A DNA stretch of 64,000 nt from the NCBI GenBank assembly GCA_910577335.1, contig CAJTMJ010000010.1:1-64000 (forward strand), in the 5' to 3' direction. Under the pieces are notes generated by a model that saw only the letters and a program-made list of their open reading frames with translations, made no database searches and had not been told where the DNA came from. Positions 41,132 to 49,483 of the stretch are shown here, piece by piece (the first letter of the stretch is position 1; every line of letters starts with the position of its first letter). The position numbers were made by a program, and so were the translations under genes. Origin of the DNA: an uncultured Duncaniella sp. (GTDB lineage Bacteria; Bacteroidota; Bacteroidia; Bacteroidales; Muribaculaceae).

Positions 41132-41494
41132 GGAAGAAAGATTACGGCATTCTCTTATAAGGGAGAACATGTCAAAGTTACGTCATGGAAAGAGATGATA
41201 GTAGCCGTATGTCAACTGCTCTATAAGGACTCTCCCTCATCAATGCACGTACTTTGCAACGCCGGCACATGGGTCCGCAGCAAACCCTCTGACGGTTTTA
41301 CCCTATTTGCCGAAGGCTGCTATGTCTTTACATCGTGCAGCACTCCCACAAAAATATCCATACTCCGCTATCTATTCAAGGAACTCAACATTTTGCCATC
41401 AGAATTGGAGTTTGAACTTATGCCGGTTGTCGAGGATGCAGTTACAGATTCCACAATAACCCCTGATGTTTCATTCGAATCAGACAATGATTAA
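41132..41494 (+). pseudogene. C-terminal fragment of a larger island protein
   Basis: An ATG at 41195 would give 99 residues. However, the open frame extends upstream without a start to 41132 (after a TGA at 41129), and the extra residues (ITAFSYKGEHVKVTSWKEM) read as good protein continuous with the rest. The combined segment looks like a C-terminal domain that in other Bacteroidota proteins closes restriction-associated or GIY-YIG-type proteins (KGE...V.SWKEML pattern). I cannot name the parent. It is probably the tail of a gene cut when the island's right edge was rearranged. Confidence 0.55.
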
Positions 41495-41650
41495 GCCATG
41501 CCTACAGTCCCAAGTCTAAGGAGAAAAGTTCTATCCTAAGTGTCTATATTAATCTATAGACAACATCATCACCCCACAAATGTTATGGATTTGGATAAAT
41601 AAAGTTAGACTATATTATTGTAATATTTGACACAAGGGATTATTGGTTTA

Positions 41651-42538
41651 TTATGCCTTTGCCCTATGGCGATAGGCAATCGGACTCATTCCCATTATCT
41701 TGCTGAACATACGTGAAAAATAATACGGGTCGAAAATTCCTATTTTGAAACAGATGCGATTTAGTTTCATTGTAGTAGTGTCAAGCAAATGACATGCGTA
41801 CTTAACTTTCAGCAGGTTAAAATAGCTTAGCAAGGAATAGCCTGTTCTCTCCTTGAACATTGCCGAAAGATATGACTTTGAGAATCCTGAATAATTGGAG
41901 ATTTCCGTCAGGGTTAGATTCCTTTCCAGATTTTCAGTCATAAAATGGATTGTCTCATCAACCACATTCTCGTCTATATGCCCGGTTTCACTACCCTTAT
42001 ATCCTTTCAAGTAACGTAATGAACCGAGATAATGATGAAATGAAGACATCGCATAACGAATGCTTTCAAGATTGAATCCTGCGTCGAGCGCATTAAACAA
42101 CTCTTCAAACAAATTTATCCGAGTCATTATTCTTGAGTCCTTATTAGGGGTAATATAATGAGGCATTAAGCAGTTGTCAGCATAATATTCGGCAAGAGTG
42201 CCACCAAAATGAATCCAATATATTGTCCATGGATTATCTTCCTCACTACCATAAGAGTGAGGCAAACCCGGTGGAAGTATAAAATAGCTGTTTTTGTTTA
42301 CTTCTTGTCTGACACCATTAACCGCAAACCATCCTGCGCCGGCAGTGCAATATATAAAAACATATTGATCTATCGGTTCACTACGTTCCCGAAAGTGATA
42401 TTTTGCATCAGGATAAAACCCGATATCAGTGATATATAGAGCCGATAATAGCGGGTCGGATTTAATTTTATCAAGTATCATCTTAGGCAGAACAATTGAC
42501 CGTTCACCGCTAAAACCGTCTCGCTGTCTAATTTCCAT
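41651..42538 (-). CDS. AraC-family transcriptional regulator of the glycan locus
   Basis: This 295-residue regulator has an N-terminal cupin-type sugar-binding domain (QYVFIYCTAGAGWFAVNG, then YFILPPGLPHSYGS with a likely ligand-binding His). The C-terminal pair of helix-turn-helix motifs is LTLTEISNYSGFSKSYLSAM near 215-234 and LNRICFKIGIFDPYYFSRMF near 262-281. It is divergent from the MFS transporter gene, with promoter elements for both in the 196-base spacer. The most likely role is to activate the plus-strand transporter-GH35-GH2 operon in response to an intracellular mono- or disaccharide. Such AraC regulators are less common in Bacteroidales glycan loci than hybrid two-component or SusR-type regulators. 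Confidence 0.88.
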   Translation of the reverse strand: MEIRQRDGFSGERSIVLPKMILDKIKSDPLLSALYITDIGFYPDAKYHFRERSEPIDQYVFIYCTAGAGWFAVNGVRQEVNKNSYFILPPGLPHSYGSEEDNPWTIYWIHFGGTLAEYYADNCLMPHYITPNKDSRIMTRINLFEELFNALDAGFNLESIRYAMSSFHHYLGSLRYLKGYKGSETGHIDENVVDETIHFMTENLERNLTLTEISNYSGFSKSYLSAMFKERTGYSLLSYFNLLKVKYACHLLDTTTMKLNRICFKIGIFDPYYFSRMFSKIMGMSPIAYRHRAKA

Positions 42539-42624
42539 AATTCTCTCTTTAAAAATTCATGGCAATTTTAGCCTAACTAAGTGCTTAATTATTAATTATC
42601 TTAGAATCATAATTAAAGTCGTTC

Positions 42625-42632
42625 CAAATATA
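42625..42632 (-). promoter_or_regulatory. -7 element of the araC-type gene
   Basis: On the minus strand this reads TATATTTG, a match to TAnnTTTG, 87 bases before the regulator start. The -33 region is poorly conserved. Confidence 0.5.
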
Positions 42633-42699
42633 GTCAAAAAAAGTAATATTGTCCATCTTTTTATCTGAAAAATACATTTTATTACTTGATTTATGAGAG

Positions 42700-42707
42700 T
42701 AACTTTG
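42700..42707 (+). promoter_or_regulatory. -7 element of the MFS operon; sets the start codon
   Basis: TAACTTTG (42700-42707) matches the consensus. Because transcription would start about 42714, the ATG at 42693 cannot be the true start, and ATG 42735 must be used. The weak -33 region fits a promoter that needs the AraC activator. Confidence 0.55.
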
Positions 42708-42734
42708 CACTGTTTTAAATCACATACCATATTT

Positions 42735-44111
42735 ATGAGAACTTACAATCGCAATTTCATTTATTTTATTTGCTGTGTTTCTGCGTTAGGAGGGTTGCTC
42801 TTCGGATATGACTGGGTAGTAATCGGAGGTGCAAAACCTTTTTACGAAGCATATTTCGGAATATCCGACCAGCCCACTCTACAAGGCTTGGCTATGAGTA
42901 TCGCAATAGCTGGATGCCTTATAGGTGCTATGGTTTCAGGATTTTTTGCCGACCGTTTCGGCAGAAAGCCATTACTTGTGTTTTCTGCGTTGATATTCCT
43001 AATCTCGGCATATATGACCGGTGCTGTTGACAACTTCACACCATTTCTAATTGCTCGATTAATAGGAGGCGTCGCCATCGGCATTGCGTCAGGGCTTTCG
43101 CCAATGTATATAGCCGAAGTTTCTCCCTCGGAAACCAGAGGTAGGATGGTATCAATAAACCAGCTCACAATAGTACTCGGAATATTGGGAGCACAAATCG
43201 TCAATTGGATTATAGCCGAACCGATAGACACCTCAGTCGCTCTCCTTGATTCATGGAACTGCCAACATGGGTGGAGACACATGTTTTGGGCAGAGGCATA
43301 TCCAGCATTGACATTTCTTATACTTGTGATTTTTATCCCAGAAAGCCCTCGATGGCTTGTCATGAAAGGGAAAATGGATAAGGCTCGAAATATTTTCAAT
43401 AACATCGGAGGAGGGTCGTATGCCGAGACAGAAATTTTAGCTGTCAATTCAAGCATTTCTAATGACAGATCAAAAACTTCCTTTGCAACAATTCTGCATA
43501 AACCATATTTTGCAATCTTGCTTTTAGGCGTGATAATAGCGGTATTTCAACAATGGTGCGGTACAAATGTGATATTCAACTACGCTCAGGAAATATTTTC
43601 AGATGCAGGGTATAATCTCGGCGAAATGCTGTTTAACATCGTCCTTACAGGTATTACCAATGTAATATTCACTTTCGTTGCCCTATACACTGTTGATAGG
43701 ATTGGACGCAGACGCCTGATGCTCATAGGTGCTGGCGGACTATTCATTATCTATTCAATACTCGGCACATGTTACTATTTTCATATAACAGGTTTTATGA
43801 TGATAATTCTGGTCATGCTTGCCATAGCTTGTTATGCTATGACCCTTGGACCTGTAACATGGGTACTCCTCGCTGAATTATTCCCCAATAAAATTCGCGG
43901 GATGGCGGTGGCTATATGCACATTCGCACTTTGGATGGGTTGCTTCACTCTCACATACTCATTCCCAATCCTGAACGCAAAACTTGGAAGCTACGGCACA
44001 TTCTGGCTATATGCCGCTATATGCGCTGTCGGACTGATATACTTCATAGCACGCCTTCCGGAGACTAAAGGCAAATCATTAGAACAAATAGAACAAGAAT
44101 TTACAAAATAA
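42735..44111 (+). CDS. Sugar porter MFS transporter (XylE/AraE type)
   Basis: This 458-residue, twelve-helix permease of the sugar porter family likely runs proton symport of a monosaccharide across the inner membrane. The signatures are GGLLFGYDWVVIGG near residue 20, DRFGRKPLL near 75, PESPRWLV near 210, a QQWCGTNVIF segment near 270 and the C-terminal PETKGKSLEQIE. I start it at 42735 because the -7 element at 42700 lies downstream of the in-frame ATG at 42693. The glycosidases encoded downstream release xylose, arabinose or galactose, so one of these is the probable substrate. The DUF5107 gene follows after seven bases. Confidence 0.92.
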   Translation: MRTYNRNFIYFICCVSALGGLLFGYDWVVIGGAKPFYEAYFGISDQPTLQGLAMSIAIAGCLIGAMVSGFFADRFGRKPLLVFSALIFLISAYMTGAVDNFTPFLIARLIGGVAIGIASGLSPMYIAEVSPSETRGRMVSINQLTIVLGILGAQIVNWIIAEPIDTSVALLDSWNCQHGWRHMFWAEAYPALTFLILVIFIPESPRWLVMKGKMDKARNIFNNIGGGSYAETEILAVNSSISNDRSKTSFATILHKPYFAILLLGVIIAVFQQWCGTNVIFNYAQEIFSDAGYNLGEMLFNIVLTGITNVIFTFVALYTVDRIGRRRLMLIGAGGLFIIYSILGTCYYFHITGFMMIILVMLAIACYAMTLGPVTWVLLAELFPNKIRGMAVAICTFALWMGCFTLTYSFPILNAKLGSYGTFWLYAAICAVGLIYFIARLPETKGKSLEQIEQEFTK

Positions 44112-44118
44112 AATTGCA

Positions 44119-47100
44119 ATGGTTAAAGCTTGGAACGAAAAAGTTGTAATACCAACATATCAAATCGGCAAACCGGAGAAAAATCCTATCTTCCTTGAAA
44201 AAAGAGTATATCAGGGTTCAAGTGGTGTGGTTTATCCCTACCCGGTGATTGAATCTATCTCAGATACCAAAACCGACATTACATATAATGCTGTATTCAT
44301 TGAAAATGAGTATCTGAAAATAATGGTGCTACCTGAATTGGGTGGAAGAATTCAGATGGCATACGACAAAATAAAGCAGCGTCACTTCGTATATTACAAC
44401 CATGTCATAAAACCCGCTCTTGTAGGTCTTACAGGACCATGGATATCCGGAGGCATCGAATTTAACTGGCCGCAGCATCACCGCCCAAGCACATTTCTTC
44501 CCGTTGATTGGAAGATTGAAAATAACTCGGACGGCTCAGTGACTGTGTGGGTAAATGAACGGGAACGAATGTTCCATCAAAAAGGGATGGCTGGTTTCAC
44601 CCTTCGTCCCGGGACGGCATATCTTGAAATCAAGGGTGTGCTATATAACCCGACTGAACTTCCTCAGACATTTCTATGGTGGGCAAATCCTGCCGTAGCG
44701 GTAAATGACCATTACAGAAGCGTGTTCCCGCCTGACATCCATGCGGTATTCGACCATGGCAAACGAGCAGTAAGCTCATTCCCTATTGCGACCGGCACCT
44801 ATTATAAGATGGATTATTCAGCCGGTGTGGATATATCCAATTACAAAAACATCAAAGTACCGACATCATATATGGGTGTAAACTCCCGTTATGACTTCGA
44901 AGGTGGATATGAAGATGACACTCACGGAGGAATGCTTCATGTCGCATCTCATCATGTGTCACCGGGAAAGAAACAATGGACGTGGGGCAACGGAGATTTC
45001 GGTCGTGCTTGGGACAGAAACCTCACAGACGATGACGGTCCATATATTGAACTCATGGCAGGTGTATATACGGAAAATCAGCCCGATTTTTCATGGATAC
45101 AGCCATACGAAGAAAAGACGTTCACACAATATTTCCTTCCTTACCGGGAGCTTGGCATAGTCAAAAATGCCAACAAGGACTTTTTAGTAAATATTGAGAA
45201 TTGCGAAGATAACATCGTAAATATTAAGCTATTTGCCACATCCGATAAATCAGTAGAAGTGCAGTTACTCTCTGACAAGAGTGGTGAAATAATATTTTCT
45301 GAAAAAGTCTCTGTAGATCCTGAAAATATTTATAATGAGAATGTCAAAATCCCTGACATTACTTTAAATGAAATAACTCTTAATATAATCGAGAATGGCA
45401 GAATCGTACTGACTTGGCACTCGGAAGCTGACGAAATTCCTGCCGTTCCGGAACCTGCAGAAGCGCCATTATCTCCGGTAGATATAAAGACTAATGAACA
45501 ACTGTATCTGACAGGTCTGCATCTTGAACAATATCGCCATGCCACTTGGAGCCCTCTTGACTATTATATGGAAGCGTTACGACGAGACCCGAATGACATC
45601 CGTTGTAATAATGCAATGGGATTATGGTATATCCGTAAAGGACGTTTCGACCTTGCTGTGCCATATTTGCAAACAGCTCTGAAAGCCCAAAAAAAGCGTA
45701 ATCCAAACCCATACGATGGTGAACCGGCATATAATCTTGGAATAGCGTTGAAATTCCTCGGAAAAAATGAGGAAGCATACGCCAATTTATATAAATCGGC
45801 ATGGAATGGAGCTTGGCAGGATGCCGGCTTTATGACATGCGCACAAATCTCAATCTCTGCCGGAATATACGATGAAGCTCTTGATGAAATTGATAAGTCA
45901 CTTTTCAGGAATTGGCATAATTCTAAAGCCCGCACTATAAAGACTATCCTGCTCCGTAAGCTGAACAGAGATGACGAAGCATTAAGACTTATTGAGGAAT
46001 CTCTGTATATAGATCCGTTCAACTATGGATGCATATATGAGAAATACCTCATCACAGGCGATACCGAAGACCTTTCATCATTGATAAGTTTGATGCGTAA
46101 TGAGTGTCACAATTACGATGAAACCGCTCTTGATTATCTTGCTGCTGGATGTTACGATGAGGCGATCTCTCTTTGGAAAGTTGCGATTGACCACGGAGCT
46201 ACGAGCCCGATGACATATTACTATTCAGGATATGCCTACTGGCTAAAAGGGGACAAAGACGCTGCAAATAAGCTATTCAAAGCAGCAGCCAAAATGCCAT
46301 CAGACTACTGTTCCCCTAATCGTCTTGACGCTATTTTAGCACTTGAAAAAGCAATTGAATTGAACGACGACGATGCAAAAGCTCCATATTATCTCGGATG
46401 TCTGTACTATGACAAGCGGCAATATGATTTGGCGATAGAGTTATGGAAACATTCTGCCGAAATTGACGAAACATTCCCTACAGTATGGCGCAATCTTGCA
46501 TTAGCAGTGTTCAATAAGAACAATGATGCAACTCATGCTCTTGAATTTATGACAAAAGCGTTCGAGTTAGACAGCACCGACAGCCGTGTTTTGATGGAAT
46601 TAGACCAGCTTCGCAAACGGCTTCGTCACTCGCATACCGAGCGACTTGAATTCCTGAATCGGTATCCGGAGCTAATCGCAAAGCGAGATGATCTTATTCT
46701 TGAGTTAGCGACTTTGCTCAACATGACAGGGAAATATCAAGAAGCCATAAAAGTAATCGACTCTCACAAATTCCACCCATGGGAAGGCGGTGAAGGCAAA
46801 GTTTCCGCACAATATCAATTCGCAAGAGTCGAACTTGCTAAAATATCAATTAAAGAGAGCCGCTATGATGAAGCTATAGCTCTATTGAATGAATGTCTCA
46901 TTTACCCCGAGCATTTAGGTGAGGGAAAACTTCATGGCGCTCAAGAAAATGATTTCCTATATCTCCTTGGTGTGGCTTACAAAGCATTAGGTGATGAGCA
47001 CAAGGCATATCAATATTTCGAGAAAGCAACAGAAGGTCCTGAGGAACCGGCTGCCGCACTATATTACAACGATGCCAAACCTGATAAGATATTCTATGCT

Positions 47101-47403
47101 GCACTCGCTTACAGGGCTATAGGAAATGAGGATAAGGCAAGAGCTCTGTTTAACAAGCTCATAAATTACGGACGGAATCATATACATGACAACGTTACGT
47201 TAGACTATTTCGCAGTCTCTTTGCCCGACTTACTTATATGGGAGGATGATTTGCAGCAACGTAACTTAATTCACTGCAATTATCTGCTTGCTCTTGGGTA
47301 TGCTGGGCTTGGAGACATGAAACGAGCCGAGAAACATATTTCAGTTGCCGAAGCAGACATTAATCATATTGGAATAAAAGCATTTAAATCTATGGAATTA
47401 TGA
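44119..47403 (+). CDS. Cytoplasmic DUF5107-TPR protein
   Basis: This 1094-residue protein has no signal peptide. The first 360 residues form a DUF5107 domain with an aldose-epimerase-like beta-sandwich look: VLPELGGRIQMAYDKIKQRH near 72, GGIEFNWPQHHRP near 115 and FLWWANPAVAVND near 190. The remainder, from about 455 on, is a run of tetratricopeptide repeats (for example DPNDIRCNNAMGLWYIRKGR and APYYLGCLYYDKRQYDLAIE). It sits between the sugar porter and secreted GH35/GH2 genes and must act on or sense sugars in the cytoplasm. DUF5107 proteins are frequent in glycan loci but their biochemical activity is not known to me. Confidence 0.82.
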   Translation: MVKAWNEKVVIPTYQIGKPEKNPIFLEKRVYQGSSGVVYPYPVIESISDTKTDITYNAVFIENEYLKIMVLPELGGRIQMAYDKIKQRHFVYYNHVIKPALVGLTGPWISGGIEFNWPQHHRPSTFLPVDWKIENNSDGSVTVWVNERERMFHQKGMAGFTLRPGTAYLEIKGVLYNPTELPQTFLWWANPAVAVNDHYRSVFPPDIHAVFDHGKRAVSSFPIATGTYYKMDYSAGVDISNYKNIKVPTSYMGVNSRYDFEGGYEDDTHGGMLHVASHHVSPGKKQWTWGNGDFGRAWDRNLTDDDGPYIELMAGVYTENQPDFSWIQPYEEKTFTQYFLPYRELGIVKNANKDFLVNIENCEDNIVNIKLFATSDKSVEVQLLSDKSGEIIFSEKVSVDPENIYNENVKIPDITLNEITLNIIENGRIVLTWHSEADEIPAVPEPAEAPLSPVDIKTNEQLYLTGLHLEQYRHATWSPLDYYMEALRRDPNDIRCNNAMGLWYIRKGRFDLAVPYLQTALKAQKKRNPNPYDGEPAYNLGIALKFLGKNEEAYANLYKSAWNGAWQDAGFMTCAQISISAGIYDEALDEIDKSLFRNWHNSKARTIKTILLRKLNRDDEALRLIEESLYIDPFNYGCIYEKYLITGDTEDLSSLISLMRNECHNYDETALDYLAAGCYDEAISLWKVAIDHGATSPMTYYYSGYAYWLKGDKDAANKLFKAAAKMPSDYCSPNRLDAILALEKAIELNDDDAKAPYYLGCLYYDKRQYDLAIELWKHSAEIDETFPTVWRNLALAVFNKNNDATHALEFMTKAFELDSTDSRVLMELDQLRKRLRHSHTERLEFLNRYPELIAKRDDLILELATLLNMTGKYQEAIKVIDSHKFHPWEGGEGKVSAQYQFARVELAKISIKESRYDEAIALLNECLIYPEHLGEGKLHGAQENDFLYLLGVAYKALGDEHKAYQYFEKATEGPEEPAAALYYNDAKPDKIFYAALAYRAIGNEDKARALFNKLINYGRNHIHDNVTLDYFAVSLPDLLIWEDDLQQRNLIHCNYLLALGYAGLGDMKRAEKHISVAEADINHIGIKAFKSMEL

Positions 47404-47451
47404 TATTTCATAAACAAATGCTAAATTTGTATCACCTTAAAATCTATTTAA

Positions 47452-49476
47452 ATGTTAAAACAAATTGCAATATCAATAGCCTGTTTAATCCCGTCAATTA
47501 TAAATGGGACAAACATTAATTCTGTGCCCGAGGTAAAATGGGACTCAAAGAGCTTGATCATTGATGGCAAGCGTGTGGTTCCGGTTATGGGAGAAGTACA
47601 CTATTCACGTATTCCCGAGGAAGAATGGGCAGCGGAAATAAAGAAAATGAAGGATGGAGGTGTCACAGTAATCGCCACCTACGTATTTTGGAATCATATT
47701 GAAGAGAAAGAGGGTGTATTTAACTGGAGCGGCAATCGCAATCTGCGAAAATTCATAGAGCTATGCAAGGAGCAGAATCTACCTGTGGTCTTACGCATAG
47801 GTCCGTTCTGTCACGGTGAGGTACGCAACGGAGGTATTCCCGATTGGATTTTCGCAAAAAAGATACGTTCACGTTCGGAAGATGCGAAATTTCTTGATGC
47901 CGTTGAAAAATTATATCGCCAGATTTTCACTCAAATTCAAGGATTGCAATGGAAAGACGGCGGTCCGATTATGGCTTGCCAATTTGACAACGAGTATAGA
48001 GGACACGGCTCATATCTTATGGCACTAAAGAATATTGCCACAGGCATAGGATATGATTTACCATTTTATACCCGTACAGGTTGGCCCGAATTGCGCACAC
48101 CCGTACCTTTCGGTGAAATGATACCGTTATATGGCGACTATGCTGACGGTTTTTGGGAACGCTCATTGGAACCGACTGCCGGTAACTATTATAAGGCGTT
48201 TAATTTCAAAGAATTCCGTAGTTCCACCGCTATTGCGTCGGAACAACTCGGTTCACAGGAAGAAAAACTGACTTCAGGCGATGAACAATACCCATATTTC
48301 ACATGTGAATTAGGTGGCGGTATGGCTACAGCCTATCATCGCCGCCCATGGATCTATCCGGAGGATGCATATTCTCTCGCAGTGGTAAAACTCGGAAGCG
48401 GTAGCAACCTGTTGGGCTACTACATGTACCACGGAGGCACCAATCCTGAAGGCGAAAATTATCTAAATGAGAATCAACGCACTGCAGCGACCAATTATAA
48501 TGACATGCCTGTAAAAACATACGATTTTCAGGCTCCCCTTGGCGAGTTTGGGCAGACATATCCTCATTACTACACATTGCGCAAACTTCATTTGTTCATG
48601 AATGATTATGCGGAGATACTCGCACCAATGGAAGCCTCGTTCCCTTGCGAACAAGATATCCCCAAAGGTGATGATTCTCATCTGCGTTGGTCATACCGTT
48701 CGTCAGGCAATTCAGGATTCGTTTTTATCAATAATTACGAACGTCTACAGAATCTTTCGGCTAAGCGTGGAGTGAAATTTGATGTTTGCGGCGTGAAATT
48801 TCCATCAAAACCTATCACAATCCCTGCCGGCACAGTGTGCATATTCCCGGTTAATATTGACGGCATACGTTATGCCACTGCGCAGATTATAGCCAAACGT
48901 GACGGAAAAATCTATCTCGAACAGATTCCCGGCATACCGACAGAAATAGCAGTTGGAAATAAAGTGCTTAAGAATTTAAAGGCTCTTGGCATGACCAAAC
49001 CTGTATATGAGAATATATACCTGCTAAATTCTGATGAAGCATCTCATCTGTTCTTGGAAGAAAACGCACCCCAGCCGGAAACCATATCCACCACTGTTAA
49101 GAAAATTGCCGAGGCAGGAAAACCGAGAGAAATAACAATCGGTGTTAACAAGGTGGCGGAAGCTCCGTTGGATGCAGATTTTGAAAAAGCTGCTGTCTAC
49201 ATGATTAAGGACCTTCCTCAAGGCAAGGATAGAGAAAACAGGCTTTTGAAAATTGAATATCGCGGCGATGTGGCACGCTTGTATTGCAACGGCAAACTGA
49301 TTGATGACAATTTCTATTACGGACGCCCATTCATGTATGGTTTATGGCGCCTTCCGGAGGACTGCGACGAACTTGAATTGAGAATTTTGCCATTACAATC
49401 TGACATGCCCGTATATTTCCCACAAGAAGCTAATACAACACCGGGCGAAGAAATAATAAATGTAACTATAATTTAA
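47452..49476 (+). CDS. GH35 beta-galactosidase-family glycosidase
   Basis: This 674-residue exported enzyme (signal MLKQIAISIACLIPSIING) has the GH35 TIM barrel. The start GEVHYSRIPEEEWAAEIKKM, the PVVLRIGPFCHGEVRNGGIP block, the acid/base segment CQFDNEYRGHG near residue 180 and the nucleophile segment TCELGGGM near 285 are all recognised. The usual form of the acid/base motif is QxENEY; here Glu is replaced by Asp at the position before the asparagine, while the catalytic NE is kept. It removes terminal beta-galactose, or related beta-linked residues, from oligosaccharides. It lies 48 bases after the DUF5107 gene and 7 bases before the GH2 gene. Confidence 0.88.
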   Translation: MLKQIAISIACLIPSIINGTNINSVPEVKWDSKSLIIDGKRVVPVMGEVHYSRIPEEEWAAEIKKMKDGGVTVIATYVFWNHIEEKEGVFNWSGNRNLRKFIELCKEQNLPVVLRIGPFCHGEVRNGGIPDWIFAKKIRSRSEDAKFLDAVEKLYRQIFTQIQGLQWKDGGPIMACQFDNEYRGHGSYLMALKNIATGIGYDLPFYTRTGWPELRTPVPFGEMIPLYGDYADGFWERSLEPTAGNYYKAFNFKEFRSSTAIASEQLGSQEEKLTSGDEQYPYFTCELGGGMATAYHRRPWIYPEDAYSLAVVKLGSGSNLLGYYMYHGGTNPEGENYLNENQRTAATNYNDMPVKTYDFQAPLGEFGQTYPHYYTLRKLHLFMNDYAEILAPMEASFPCEQDIPKGDDSHLRWSYRSSGNSGFVFINNYERLQNLSAKRGVKFDVCGVKFPSKPITIPAGTVCIFPVNIDGIRYATAQIIAKRDGKIYLEQIPGIPTEIAVGNKVLKNLKALGMTKPVYENIYLLNSDEASHLFLEENAPQPETISTTVKKIAEAGKPREITIGVNKVAEAPLDADFEKAAVYMIKDLPQGKDRENRLLKIEYRGDVARLYCNGKLIDDNFYYGRPFMYGLWRLPEDCDELELRILPLQSDMPVYFPQEANTTPGEEIINVTII

Positions 49477-49483
49477 GTCATCT

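Larger units (their letters stand above)
22990..41640. mobile_element. Integrative mobilizable element with defence cargo (ends inferred)
   Basis: The block from the double-HTH regulator and tyrosine integrase through MobV, TOPRIM protein, RepA-like ATPase and HTH protein is the standard set of a Bacteroides-type integrative mobilizable element (compare NBU and Tn4555-like elements). It is followed by AT-rich restriction and defence genes plus decayed fragments up to 41494. Then the chromosomal-type glycan locus resumes. Outer limits are set by the dnaK terminator on the left and the araC gene on the right. I could not find a convincing direct repeat for att sites. The mobilizable element proper might end near 30,000, with the rest being a separate defence island. 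Confidence 0.6.

Noticed and set aside
23019..41592. Nine-base direct repeat TATGGATTT at 23019 and 41584 as possible att sites
   Set aside because: Nine bases of AT-rich sequence can match by chance over this distance, and the flanks do not align, so I do not call att sites.
42693..42734. Earlier ATG for the sugar porter
   Set aside because: It lies upstream of the predicted transcription start given by TAACTTTG at 42700-42707, and the extra residues are unlike a porter N-terminus.
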